NCBI GenBank assembly: GCA_015056105.1 | Contig: SVGX01000008.1 | Coordinates: 1-41,866 of the forward strand | Length of the DNA: 41,866 nucleotides | Direction: 5' to 3' | Origin: Clostridiales bacterium | GTDB lineage: Bacteria; Bacillota; Clostridia; Christensenellales; CAG-138 | Part shown: in pieces, positions 25,771 to 34,823 of the stretch | Layout of the letters: each line of letters begins with the position of its first letter | Position numbering within the stretch: position 1 is the first letter of the stretch | The notes under the pieces: generated by a model | What the model was told of the DNA's origin: nothing | What the model saw: the letters and a program-made list of their open reading frames with translations, nothing else | Databases searched by the model: none | Position numbers and translations under genes: made by a program

Positions 25771-26313
25771 TTATTTCTTTTCGCTGCGCAGTGTGGGGAA
25801 GAGGTTCAGCTTTGCATAATGCACCAGCGCAACAAGCGCCAGCACGATAGCGACGGCAAAAACGATAACATCAAGGTGCAGCGTGCCGATCATGGGAATA
25901 AAATACTTTCCGAGGGTAAGGGCAACGCTCAGGCTGAAGAATCCGGAAGCAAGCTTGCCGAACCAATCCGCATACACGACCACTTTTTTGCGGAAAAGGA
26001 ACGCACCGCCGATGATCATCAGAAGTTCCTTGACAAAAACGATCGCGATCAGGTAAGCGGGCAGCCATCCCTTGTACCAGAAGCAGGCAAGGGCGGCAAG
26101 AAGTATGAGCTTATCCGCCAGCGGGTCCAGCACCTTGCCGATGTGGGAAATCCAGTTGTTGCGTCTTGCAAGGAAGCCGTCAAGCAGGTCGGTCAAAAAC
26201 GCCGTAACATAGGTGATAAGGCTGGCGAGGTATTGCTCTGCGGAAAAAAAGTAAACAAACACGCCGACCATGAGCAGTCGGATCGTGGAAAGAATGTTTG
26301 GAATATGGCGCAT
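25771..26313 (-). CDS. CDP-alcohol phosphatidyltransferase (PgsA-like)
   Basis: DGFLARRNNWISHIGKVLDPLADK matches DG-x2-AR-x8-G-x3-D-x3-D. Confidence 0.9.
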   Translation of the reverse strand: MRHIPNILSTIRLLMVGVFVYFFSAEQYLASLITYVTAFLTDLLDGFLARRNNWISHIGKVLDPLADKLILLAALACFWYKGWLPAYLIAIVFVKELLMIIGGAFLFRKKVVVYADWFGKLASGFFSLSVALTLGKYFIPMIGTLHLDVIVFAVAIVLALVALVHYAKLNLFPTLRSEKK

Positions 26314-26455
26314 AAACAGTACCCCGTCCAAAGTTATCGTGTAACGTATCGAACATTATAACACAACATCGGCGGAATTGGCGATATACTGTCAAAGATT
26401 TTACCAAAATGGCACAATTATACGCGAACATTCTCTTTTCGGACGATTTGCTTTG

Positions 26456-26484
26456 TTGACAGTTTGCGGTGCGATGGATACAAT
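26456..26484 (+). promoter_or_regulatory. Promoter of the PrsA-like gene
   Basis: TTGACA (26456-26461), 17 bp, TACAAT (26479-26484). Confidence 0.65.
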
Positions 26485-26543
26485 ATATAGATGAGTTTAG
26501 AATGGGGCAGGGTATGAACTGCCCTTACAAAGGAGAAGTAAGA

Positions 26544-27752
26544 ATGCAGAACAAACACAGCGTGAAACGCATCGCCCTTTTGTTGGTGGCCGTAATGGCT
26601 TTTGCTGCCTTTGCAGGCTGCAGCGCCAGGGTGGCAGATCCTGTCGTCGGCAAGGTAGGCGATCTTGAGATCTACTATTCCACCTTCTACAACAGCTATC
26701 AGTATGAAGAACTGATGAAATACTACTACGGTACCGGCACCAGCTTTGATACCTCTACCGAAGAAGGCTACCGTGAGTTTCTTGATTATCACTTTGACAG
26801 CATCATCGATACCCTTCTGCCCATTTACGTCGGCATGCAGAAAGGCGTTACGCTGACCGCCGAGGAAGAAGCCAATGTTCAGGCTGAATATGAAGCGGAA
26901 ATCGAAAGCATCTACTCCAGCTATGCTTCCTCCGTGGATGATTCCATCACCGATGAAGTTGCGATCCGCGCCGAAGAAGAAAAGCTTCTTAAAGAGTACC
27001 TCCGCGCCAACGGTGTATCGGAAAAAGAATATTTTACTTCCATCGAAGAAAGCCTGCGCGAACAGGCCATCGGCGATAAGTACATGGAATCTCTGCTTGC
27101 GGAAGTTACCGTTTCCGATGAGGAAGTCAAGGCCTATTACGATGAGCAGATGCTTGCCTATGAAAAGGATTATGCGAACGACATCGGTTATTATTATGAC
27201 GATTATATCAGCTTCCTGGACTACGGCGGTCCGGAGCCCCTGATTGTTCCCGAAGGCTACAACTACTACAAGCATATCCTTGTTATGAACCCCGAAGAGG
27301 GCGAGGAAAAGGATGTTGACGCCATCATCGCCGAGATTTATGAAAAAATCAATGCGGATGCCGATCTCACCGAAGAAGACTTCGATGCCCTTGTTGCAGA
27401 ATACGGCGAGGATTCCGGCATGAAGTCCGAACCCTATATGACTACCGGCTATATGATTGCAGAAGCCAATGCGGATACCTATTATGCCGAGTTCTCCGAA
27501 GCGGCGCTTGCTCTTGAAAACGAAGGCGATATCACCGCCGAAGCCGTGGAAACCACTGCCGGTAAGCACATCATCATGAAGTGCGGCCCCGTGGAACCCA
27601 AGACTGTGTCTTTTGAGGAAGCGGAAGAATCCATGCGCGAGCTTGCTCTTGAAAAGAAGCAGAGCGAAGCCAAGGCTGCTTATCTTGCTGATTGGCGCGA
27701 AGAAGTCAAGATCGTAAAGCACTACAGCCGCGTTGCCGGTATTGGCCGCTAA
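26544..27752 (+). CDS. SurA/PrsA-like peptidyl-prolyl isomerase lipoprotein
   Basis: Lipobox AFAGC; N-terminal helical domain and parvulin-like YYKHILVMNPEEGEEKD...TTAGKHIIMKC. Confidence 0.82.
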   Translation: MQNKHSVKRIALLLVAVMAFAAFAGCSARVADPVVGKVGDLEIYYSTFYNSYQYEELMKYYYGTGTSFDTSTEEGYREFLDYHFDSIIDTLLPIYVGMQKGVTLTAEEEANVQAEYEAEIESIYSSYASSVDDSITDEVAIRAEEEKLLKEYLRANGVSEKEYFTSIEESLREQAIGDKYMESLLAEVTVSDEEVKAYYDEQMLAYEKDYANDIGYYYDDYISFLDYGGPEPLIVPEGYNYYKHILVMNPEEGEEKDVDAIIAEIYEKINADADLTEEDFDALVAEYGEDSGMKSEPYMTTGYMIAEANADTYYAEFSEAALALENEGDITAEAVETTAGKHIIMKCGPVEPKTVSFEEAEESMRELALEKKQSEAKAAYLADWREEVKIVKHYSRVAGIGR

Positions 27753-27761
27753 ACATTTGCT

Positions 27762-28079
27762 ATGAGCGAAAAGACCATGACGGCGGGCGTATACCGTATT
27801 TTTGATGAAAAAACAGGGGATTCCTTTGTCGGGTTCACCTATCATTTCGAAGGTGTGAAAAAACGCCTCCGCTTTGAATTGACGCTCAATGCCTGTTCCT
27901 ACAAGCCTTTGCAGCTTTTCTGGAACGAAAGGGGAGAGCTTGCGATAGAGCTGATTGAAGCATATGCGCCCGACCCCGCTCGTCTTGATATCGAGCATGA
28001 TGCTTATTTGCGTGCCCGCGTATTCCACTGGCAGGAAAAGCTTGGTCCGAATACGAAACTGCTGCAGACGCAGATATGA
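27762..28079 (+). CDS. GIY-YIG-like small protein (divergent motif GVY...FVG)
   Basis: AGVYRIFDEKTGDSFVGFTYHFEGVKKRLRFEL resembles the GIY-YIG fold start. Confidence 0.6.
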   Translation: MSEKTMTAGVYRIFDEKTGDSFVGFTYHFEGVKKRLRFELTLNACSYKPLQLFWNERGELAIELIEAYAPDPARLDIEHDAYLRARVFHWQEKLGPNTKLLQTQI

Positions 28080-28090
28080 AGAACAAAACA

Positions 28091-28123
28091 GGATCTCCCG
28101 GGTTTCACCGGGAGATCTTTTTG
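28091..28123 (+). terminator. Intrinsic terminator
   Basis: GATCTCCCGGGTTTCACCGGGAGATCTTTTT. Confidence 0.8.
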
Positions 28124-28260
28124 TATGCGATAATATATGCTGTTCTTTTCTTCTTTTGGAATTCTTTCTGCAGCGGCTGTAAAGATGGATGCGCCATGCA
28201 GCCGGATATGCTATAATTTTGAAAAATGCGATCAACGTATCAGAAACAGAGGATTTACGC

Positions 28261-29466
28261 ATGACAAAAAAGCTTTATTATGATCCCAAACTCAAAACCT
28301 GCAGCGCCGCGGTGCTCGATGTGCGCGAGGCGAAGGGAGGCTATGAAATCCTCCTTGATCAAACAGTGATCTATCCTGAAGGCGGCGGTCAGCTTTCCGA
28401 TACGGGGCATATCGGTACTGCCCGGGTATCCTATGCCAGGGAAGAAAAAAATCAGATCTGGCATCTTGCGGATCGGCCGCTCACACCGGGCGAAAGAGCG
28501 GATGTTTCCTTTGATACCGTATCCCGCCTTGACCATACCCAGCAGCACACTGGCGAGCATATCCTTTCGGGCCTTGCAAAGACGCTGTTTGATGCGGTGA
28601 ATGTGGGCTTCCATATGGCGGAAGATTATGTGACCATCGATCTTGACAAGCCTCTTGATGAAACGCAGATCATGCAGCTTGAAGCGGAAGCAAACCGTGC
28701 GGTGCAGGCGAATGTGCCGACTGTGATCCGCATCGTGAACGACAGGGAGCTTGATTCTATCGAGATCCGTAAACGGGCGAAAGGATTGTCAGGCGAAGAC
28801 ATCCGAATCGTTTGGTGCGGCGGCGTGGATTCCTGCACCTGCTGCGGAACCCATTGTGAAACGAGCGGAGAGGTTGGTTTTATCAAGATCACCGCGCATA
28901 TGAACTATAAGGGCGGCACAAGGCTGTGGTTCGCCTGCGGCATGCGTGCGGTAAAATATGCTTGGGAAACGGCAGCACTTGCGGATAAGCTTGCAAGACG
29001 CTATTCCACCAAACAGGAAAATGTGCTGGAAGCTGTTGTCAAACAGGGCGATGAGCTTGCCGCATTAAAGCGTGAATTGCGCCTTCGGACGGATGCGCTG
29101 CTTTCCTATCGTGCGGCAGATCTTCTTGCGAAAGCCGAGAATATCGGAGAAACAAAGCTTGTTGTCAGCACGGAAGAAGGTTTTTCCATGCAGGAGATCA
29201 AACTCCTTGCGGAAAAGATCTGTACGGCGGAAAAAACTGTTACGGTCATTCTTTCCGAGGTTGGCGAAACGGTATATTATCAGCTGTGGCGCTCAGCCGG
29301 AGTGACCCTTTCCATGCGGGATGTTTCCGCCGCGCTCAATGCTATTCTCGGCGGAAAGGGAGGCGGCAGGGATGATGCCGCACAGGGCAGCGCCAAAGCA
29401 CAGGAAGGGCTGAAAGAGACGCTCCAGCAGTTTGAAGCCTATATGAAACAGCGGATGAAAGGATAA
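28261..29466 (+). CDS. Alanyl-tRNA editing protein (AlaX-L type, DHHA1-like C-terminus)
   Basis: HTQQHTGEHILSG (HxxxH), CTCCGTHCETSGEVG (CxxxH), C-terminal GGKGGGRDDAAQGS DHHA1-like motif. Confidence 0.9.
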   Translation: MTKKLYYDPKLKTCSAAVLDVREAKGGYEILLDQTVIYPEGGGQLSDTGHIGTARVSYAREEKNQIWHLADRPLTPGERADVSFDTVSRLDHTQQHTGEHILSGLAKTLFDAVNVGFHMAEDYVTIDLDKPLDETQIMQLEAEANRAVQANVPTVIRIVNDRELDSIEIRKRAKGLSGEDIRIVWCGGVDSCTCCGTHCETSGEVGFIKITAHMNYKGGTRLWFACGMRAVKYAWETAALADKLARRYSTKQENVLEAVVKQGDELAALKRELRLRTDALLSYRAADLLAKAENIGETKLVVSTEEGFSMQEIKLLAEKICTAEKTVTVILSEVGETVYYQLWRSAGVTLSMRDVSAALNAILGGKGGGRDDAAQGSAKAQEGLKETLQQFEAYMKQRMKG

Positions 29467-29469
29467 AGG

Positions 29470-30753
29470 ATGAAGCGTATCATCCCTCTTTTGATCGCGG
29501 TATTGCTTTTTAGCGGATGCAAAGAAAACGAATTGCCGCAGCCGGTAGAGATCGCCTTTCCTTCGGAAGAACCGGCCGCACCGGAAGGAACGCCGCCTGT
29601 TTCCGCCTGTCCTGCGGAAGGAATGCCTGCACCCGAAGAACCGAAAATGGAATACTGCAGCGTCGTTTGCAATGATGCGGTGAATCTTAGGGAAAGCCCC
29701 TCTGCGAAGGCGGCGCTTCTTGCCGAGATACCCGCGGGGACAAGAGTGCGCGTGCTTGGCTTTGAATCGCGCTACGCGAAGGTGGAAGTGCCGGAAAACG
29801 GCAATATCGGCTACATGATCGCCGGCTATCTTATGCCGGAAAACAGCGTCTATTCCGCTGCTGTCGTACAGCCGACTGCTCTTTATACATATGAGACCAT
29901 GATGGCGGATATCGCCGCGCTGCAGGTGAAACATGCTAATCTTCTCCTTGTGGAAACGCTGGGCGCGAGCGCTGCAGGACAGGATATTCCGTTGCTTGTG
30001 CTTGGGGATCGGGATACGGCGGCACACCATGTGTTTGTGCAAGCTTCCATTCATGGAAGGGAGCATATGACGAGCCTTCTTGCGATGGCGCTTTCGGAAG
30101 CGTGGCTTGATGGCGGCGCATCTTCGGAGGTCTGCTTCCATGTTGTACCGATGGTGAACCCGGACGGCGTTTCCATCAGTCAGGGGATATTGCGTGACCC
30201 CTCCTTGGAAGGTATCTATAAGGCGGATATTTCCTCCGGAAGAACGGAGCGGAAGTATGAGGATTATCTCGCACTCTGGAAGGCGAATTACAACGGCGTT
30301 GACCTGAACCGCAACTTTGATGCGCTTTGGGAAAACGTGGATACGGCGCCCCATATTTCTTCGGAAGGCTACAGGGGAGACTTTCCCGAAAGCGAGCCGG
30401 AAACACAGGCGATCTCAGCCTATACGAAGCGGTATCCCTTTGCTGCCACCGTCAGTTACCACTGCACGGGAAGCCTTATTTACTGGCAGTTTGGCACAAA
30501 TTCCCCCGCTGATGACATGGCGCTTGCCTTGGCAAAGCTGCTTGGCAGCGGGGCGGGTTATTCCATCGAGCCGGATGACGGCATATCCTTCGGCGGATAT
30601 AAGGATTGGGCATCAAGTGTGATGGGGATTCCATCCCTTACGGTGGAGATCGGAAGCCGCAGCGCGCCGCTGCCGGAAATCGATTTTTACAACATTTGGA
30701 TCAGAAACAGAAATGCCTTTGAAATCATAGAAAATTGGGTAAAAAATGCTTGA
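29470..30753 (+). CDS. Putative lipoprotein: SH3b domain + M14 zinc carboxypeptidase
   Basis: Lipobox LLFSGC; VNLRESPSAKAALLAEIPAGTRVRV (SH3b); HGREH, GVDLNRNF, SYHCTG and SLTVEIG (M14). Confidence 0.9.
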   Translation: MKRIIPLLIAVLLFSGCKENELPQPVEIAFPSEEPAAPEGTPPVSACPAEGMPAPEEPKMEYCSVVCNDAVNLRESPSAKAALLAEIPAGTRVRVLGFESRYAKVEVPENGNIGYMIAGYLMPENSVYSAAVVQPTALYTYETMMADIAALQVKHANLLLVETLGASAAGQDIPLLVLGDRDTAAHHVFVQASIHGREHMTSLLAMALSEAWLDGGASSEVCFHVVPMVNPDGVSISQGILRDPSLEGIYKADISSGRTERKYEDYLALWKANYNGVDLNRNFDALWENVDTAPHISSEGYRGDFPESEPETQAISAYTKRYPFAATVSYHCTGSLIYWQFGTNSPADDMALALAKLLGSGAGYSIEPDDGISFGGYKDWASSVMGIPSLTVEIGSRSAPLPEIDFYNIWIRNRNAFEIIENWVKNA

Positions 30754-30778
30754 CAAAGCACAGCGGGCTCTCTATAAT
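30750..30778 (+). promoter_or_regulatory. Consensus promoter of infC-rpmI-rplT
   Basis: TTGACA (30750-30755), 17 bp, TATAAT (30773-30778); -35 overlaps the stop of the M14 gene. Confidence 0.85.
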
Positions 30779-30784
30779 ATGAGT

Positions 30785-30906
30785 GTTGAAAAGCAGAAGC
30801 CCCGCTTCTCACCCGCCGGCATAGGTCAGGCGCGGTCATGGAACAGTATACTGCCGAAAGGTTATGTATGTCCATAGTGGGTGCGCTGCGCCCACTATTT
30901 TTTTAT
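30785..30906 (+). ncRNA. L20/infC leader-like attenuator
   Basis: GCAGAAGCCCCGCTTCTCACCCGCCGGC... then terminator ATAGTGGGTGCGCTGCGCCCACTATTTTTTT just before infC. Confidence 0.75.
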
Positions 30907-30919
30907 GGAGGTGTCCACC

Positions 30920-31435
30920 ATAGCCAGCCAAGAACTTCTTATCAATGAGGAAATTCGTGACAAGGAAGTCCGCCTGATCGATGAAAAAGGGAACCAGCAG
31001 GGCGTTGTTACCATCGATGTAGCAATGCGTATGGCCGAAGAAGCCGACCTTGATCTTGTTAAGATCGCACCGCAGGCTGTCCCGCCGGTGTGCAAGATCA
31101 TGGATTACGGCAAGTACCGCTTTGAACAGACCAAGCGGGAAAAGGAACAGAAAAAGAACCAAAAGGTTATTGAGATCAAAGAGATCCGTCTTTCTGCCAC
31201 CATCGACCAGCACGATATGGAAGTTAAGGCAAAGGCGTGCACCAAGTTCCTTGCAGATGGGAACAAGGTCAAGGTCTCCATTCGCTTCAAAGGCCGCCAG
31301 GCCAAACACAGCGATATCGGCCTTGATGTGATGACCGCCTTCGTCGAAATGGTGAAGGACAGCGCTGCGATCGACCGTCCTGCCAAGCAGGAAGGCCGCA
31401 ACATGTTCATGATTTTAGCACCGAAAGCAAACTAA
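30920..31435 (+). CDS. infC: Translation initiation factor IF-3 (proposed ATA start; ATG 30905 is the in-frame alternative)
   Basis: LLINEEIRDKEVRLIDEKGNQQGVVTIDVAMRMAEEADLDLVKIAPQAVPPVCKIMDYGKYRFEQ; GGAGGTG SD (30907-30913), 6 nt before ATA. Confidence 0.95.
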   Translation: MASQELLINEEIRDKEVRLIDEKGNQQGVVTIDVAMRMAEEADLDLVKIAPQAVPPVCKIMDYGKYRFEQTKREKEQKKNQKVIEIKEIRLSATIDQHDMEVKAKACTKFLADGNKVKVSIRFKGRQAKHSDIGLDVMTAFVEMVKDSAAIDRPAKQEGRNMFMILAPKAN

Positions 31436-31473
31436 CCAAACTAAAACTATTTTCCAAGAGGAGGAAATACCCC

Positions 31474-31671
31474 ATGCCTAAGATTAAGACTCACAGGGGT
31501 GCTGCCAAGAGATTCAGCCTTACCAAAAACGGCAAAATCAAAAGGGGCAAGGCCTACAAGAGCCACATCCTGACCAAGAAGACCACCAAGCGTCTGCGCG
31601 GCCTGCGTCAGACCGGCTACATTGCCGAGTGCGAAGCCAAGAAGGTTCGCGAGCTCATCCCGTACAAGTAA
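31474..31671 (+). CDS. rpmI: Ribosomal protein bL35
   Basis: MPKIKTHRGAAKRFSLTKNGKIKRGKAYKSHILTKKTTKRLRGLRQ. Confidence 0.98.
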   Translation: MPKIKTHRGAAKRFSLTKNGKIKRGKAYKSHILTKKTTKRLRGLRQTGYIAECEAKKVRELIPYK

Positions 31672-31686
31672 GGAGGAACACCAACA

Positions 31687-32043
31687 ATGGCAAGGATTAA
31701 GAGGGCGGTAAACGCCGTTAAAAAACGTCGCAAGGTTTTCAAGCTCGCGAAGGGTTACTATGGTGCCAAGAGCAAGCAGTACCGTGCAGCTTCCCAGCAG
31801 GTCATGAAGTCCATGGCTTACGCCTATGTTGGCCGTAAGCTCAAGAAGCGCGAATATCGCAAGCTGTGGATTGCCCGTATCAATGCGGGTGCCCGCATCT
31901 GCGGTACTACCTACAGCCGCATGATCAACGGCCTCAAGCTCGCCGGCGTCGATGTCAACCGTAAGGTTCTTGCGGATCTCGCTGTGAACGATATGAATGC
32001 GTTCCGTGAGCTCGTGAACGTCGCCAACGAAGCGCGCGCGTAA
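31687..32043 (+). CDS. rplT: Ribosomal protein bL20
   Basis: [42 protein letters not shown]. Confidence 0.98.
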   Translation: MARIKRAVNAVKKRRKVFKLAKGYYGAKSKQYRAASQQVMKSMAYAYVGRKLKKREYRKLWIARINAGARICGTTYSRMINGLKLAGVDVNRKVLADLAVNDMNAFRELVNVANEARA

Positions 32044-32056
32044 ACAAGACCATATT

Positions 32057-32092
32057 CAGGCGCAACCGTATCGGGCTGCGCCTGTTTTTATC
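32057..32092 (+). terminator. Terminator after rplT
   Basis: CAGGCGCA ... TGCGCCTG TTTTT. Confidence 0.75.
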
Positions 32093-32115
32093 CGGGACGC
32101 CGGAAGGAAAGGGGA

Positions 32116-32883
32116 ATGTGGATGCTTATTGAAAGCACACGCAACGAAACGGTAAAACGCGCAAGAGCCCTTGCACAGCGTAAGGGAAGGCTTGAGCAGG
32201 GCGTTCATTTCATCGAAGGGGAAAAGCTGGTACGGGAGGCTGTGATCTCCGGCGCACAGTTTGCGGATGCCTTTATCGAAGAAGGACATGACCTGATGAA
32301 AGCGGTGCTTGAGGGCAGCGGCGCAACGGTATACACCGTCAAGCGCAGCGTGATGGAAAGCCTGACCCAGACCGGGACGCCCCAGTGGGTGTGCGCTACC
32401 GTGAAAACGCCGGAGCAGCCCATTCCGGAATATTATCCCGCGGGGCTTATTGTGGCGCTTGACTGCGTGCAGGATCCCGGCAATCTCGGTACCATCCTGC
32501 GCACGGCGGACGCCATGGGCGCTGCGGGCCTTCTTCTTGGCGAAGGCTGCGCGGATCCCTATGCGCCGAAACCGCTCCGTGCCGCAATGGGATCCATTTA
32601 CCATGTCCCCGTATGGCAGGGAAGCCTTGAAACGGAGATCGGCCGTTTGGCTGAACAGGGATTTAAACTTGTATGCGGTCATTTGAAGGGCGGAAGTGAA
32701 CTGCCGGACCCCGGCGGGAAATGCGTTCTTGTAATCGGCAATGAAGGAAACGGCGTCAGCGACGCAATCGCCGATCGGTGTGATAAATATCGCCTGCCCA
32801 TGTACGGTTTTGCGGAATCCCTCAATGCTTCCGTTGCGGCGGGCATTCTCATTTATGAGCTTGCGCGGAAAATGCGCGGATAA
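32116..32883 (+). CDS. TrmH/SpoU-family RNA 2'-O-methyltransferase
   Basis: VALDCVQDPGNLGTILRTADAMGA, LVIGNEGNGVSDAI, LPMYGFAESLNASVAAGILIYE. Confidence 0.92.
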   Translation: MWMLIESTRNETVKRARALAQRKGRLEQGVHFIEGEKLVREAVISGAQFADAFIEEGHDLMKAVLEGSGATVYTVKRSVMESLTQTGTPQWVCATVKTPEQPIPEYYPAGLIVALDCVQDPGNLGTILRTADAMGAAGLLLGEGCADPYAPKPLRAAMGSIYHVPVWQGSLETEIGRLAEQGFKLVCGHLKGGSELPDPGGKCVLVIGNEGNGVSDAIADRCDKYRLPMYGFAESLNASVAAGILIYELARKMRG

Positions 32884-32907
32884 AACGAAATCGGAAAAGC
32901 ATGCAAC

Positions 32908-32936
32908 TTGACATGAAAACCAAAAAACAATAAAGT
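32908..32936 (+). promoter_or_regulatory. Intergenic sigma-A-like promoter
   Basis: TTGACA (32908-32913), 17 bp, TAAAGT (32931-32936). Confidence 0.5.
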
Positions 32937-32959
32937 ACCAGTGTTTTATCACCAAAGTA

Positions 32960-32991
32960 AGGGCCCGGCATTAAACTATGCCGGGCTCTTA
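32960..32991. other. Strong hairpin AAGGGCCCGGCAT-TAAACT-ATGCCGGGCTCTT
   Basis: 13-bp stem with one G-U pair. Confidence 0.8.
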
Positions 32992-33080
32992 CAGATAGGG
33001 CGGCTCCCAAATCACCCTAAAACCGTACAGATTCTCAGCATGAAGGCGAGTTTTTTGGCAGAGTCTAATCTTCGTTTTTC

Positions 33081-33314
33081 TTAAATACGAGAAAATTCAA
33101 ACCAACAAAAAAATGCAATTACGGCAATAATGCTTAGTGTAACAATAAGCATTTCGCGCGGTGCAAGAGGTGCCCGATATGTATAGTATGAATCGATGGG
33201 CCCCAAACTGGTTGATAAACCCTGCGTATCATAAACATAAGAAACCGCGCAGAATATTCCAAGCGCAATTCCGCCAAGAAGAGAAATAATGCCGGCAAGT
33301 TTTCTGTTGCTCAT
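33081..33314 (-). CDS. Small membrane protein, about two TM helices, unknown function
   Basis: LAGIISLLGGIALGIFCAVSYVY and EMLIVTLSIIAVIAFFCWFEF; minus-strand RBS AAGGAGA upstream of ATG. Confidence 0.65.
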   Translation of the reverse strand: MSNRKLAGIISLLGGIALGIFCAVSYVYDTQGLSTSLGPIDSYYTYRAPLAPREMLIVTLSIIAVIAFFCWFEFSRI

Positions 33315-33339
33315 AATGGGTTCTCCTTATTGAAAATAA

Positions 33340-33365
33340 TATTTGCACTTATATAAGTGCAAATA
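33340..33365. promoter_or_regulatory. 26-bp perfect palindrome, candidate operator
   Basis: TATTTGCACTTATATAAGTGCAAATA is its own reverse complement; lies between divergent genes. Confidence 0.75.
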
Positions 33366-33433
33366 AAGTCTACCACTTGCATAGAATTGAGTCAAGGAAA
33401 ATGTTCCGAAACAGGTGCAGGCGGAGGGCTTGA

Positions 33434-33661
33434 ATGGACAAGATCATTGAGAAGAAGGTCGGAGAAAACATCCGGCGTCTTCGCGAACAAAACAAGATGA
33501 CACAGGATCTTCTTGCGGCTAAAATGCAGCTTTTGGGATGTGAGATCACAAGAAGCGCAGTGGCAAAAATCGAAGTAGGACAAAGGCATCTTTATCCTGA
33601 TGAAATTATTCTGATCAAAAAGATATTAGGCGTGTCTTATGAAGATATCTTTTCTGTTTGA
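33434..33661 (+). CDS. XRE-family HTH transcriptional regulator
   Basis: VGENIRRLREQNKMTQDLLAAKMQLLGCEITRSAVAKIEVGQRHLYPDEIILIKKILGV. Confidence 0.9.
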   Translation: MDKIIEKKVGENIRRLREQNKMTQDLLAAKMQLLGCEITRSAVAKIEVGQRHLYPDEIILIKKILGVSYEDIFSV

Positions 33662-33723
33662 ATAAAAAACAGAATCGGAAAAACAAGATGAAACAGCATG
33701 AAAAAAGCGCAGCCTGGCTGCGC

Positions 33724-34218
33724 TTATAATATTTTATCAATATTCGCCAGCAGTCTCCGCCTGTGGGAAGGCACATAGGCATCCGAATTGACAAGGGCAA
33801 GGAATTCATCCTTTGGCAGCCATTTATAGGCCACGGTTTCACCTTCCTGCAGGGTGACGGAATCCTTATCGCAGTCCACGATGCAGAAAAAACCGTGACA
33901 GATGGTGTTTCCTGCCGTTGTGGTGCGGTAAAAGTGGGTAAAGTTCTCTGCACGGATACCGGTCTCTTCAAACAGTTCCCGCTTTGCGGCTTCAAGTGGC
34001 GTTTCACCTTTGAGCGCACTGCCGCCGGCAGTGCCTTCGTAAAGGCCGGGGGAAAGGGGTTTGTTGGGATCGCGGAGCATAACGAGAAAGTCGCCGTCCC
34101 GGTGGCGCACCGTCACATCGGCAACAAGATGGTAAAGCCCTTTCGGTACAGGTTCGCCCCGTACAAGATCTGTTTCGGCGGGCGTGCCGTCTTCATAGTA
34201 AGCATCCCAAAGTTCCAT
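33724..34218 (-). CDS. NUDIX hydrolase
   Basis: NUDIX box GGSALKGETPLEAAKRELFEETGI. Confidence 0.92.
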   Translation of the reverse strand: MELWDAYYEDGTPAETDLVRGEPVPKGLYHLVADVTVRHRDGDFLVMLRDPNKPLSPGLYEGTAGGSALKGETPLEAAKRELFEETGIRAENFTHFYRTTTAGNTICHGFFCIVDCDKDSVTLQEGETVAYKWLPKDEFLALVNSDAYVPSHRRRLLANIDKIL

Positions 34219-34226
34219 GTGCTGTC

Positions 34227-34823
34227 TTACCTTTCCGACAAATGATCCGCTTTCTGCATCCAGCGGGGATAAATGCCGAATTCCCGCAGCGCCCTGTAAA
34301 GCTTTTGGTTCGGCATGCCGATCACGTTGAAATAGGAACCGTTTACCCGTTCCACCAGCAGTGAGCCGGGGCCCTGTATGCCGTAAGCACCCGCTTTGTC
34401 AAGGGGTTCTTTGGTGCTGATATAAGCGTGGATCTCCTCCGGCGAAAGGGAAGCAAACGTTACATCGGTCTTATCGTGGAAAAGCTGTCGGCGGCCCTCT
34501 GTAAGGATGGCGACACCGGTATAGACCGTATGGGTACGGCTGCTCAGACGGCTCAGGATATGGAATGCGTCGGCTTTATCCTTCGGCTTGCCGATGATAT
34601 TGCCGTCAAGATACACGATGGTATCCGCGCCGATCACGCAGCAATCCCTGTGGGTGGAAAAGACGGCTTCCGCTTTTTTTTCCGCAAGCTTTTCCACGAA
34701 TTCCGCCGGAGCACAGAGCGGCACATCTTCGTTCGCATCGCTGACGATCACCTCATATTCATAATCCATCAGCGCAAGCATTTCACGACGCCGCGGGGAT
34801 TGGGAAGCAAGGATCAGACGCAT
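34227..34823 (-). CDS. maf: Maf-family nucleoside triphosphate pyrophosphatase
   Basis: MRLILASQSPRRREML, CCVIGADTIVYLDG, KAGAYGIQGPGSLLVERVNGSYFNVIGMP; RBS AAGGAGA. Confidence 0.93.
   Translation of the reverse strand: MRLILASQSPRRREMLALMDYEYEVIVSDANEDVPLCAPAEFVEKLAEKKAEAVFSTHRDCCVIGADTIVYLDGNIIGKPKDKADAFHILSRLSSRTHTVYTGVAILTEGRRQLFHDKTDVTFASLSPEEIHAYISTKEPLDKAGAYGIQGPGSLLVERVNGSYFNVIGMPNQKLYRALREFGIYPRWMQKADHLSER

Noticed and set aside
26418-28262. 614-aa minus-strand ORF
   Set aside because: Antisense to the PrsA-like and GIY-YIG-like genes; Phe/Gly-rich shadow translation.
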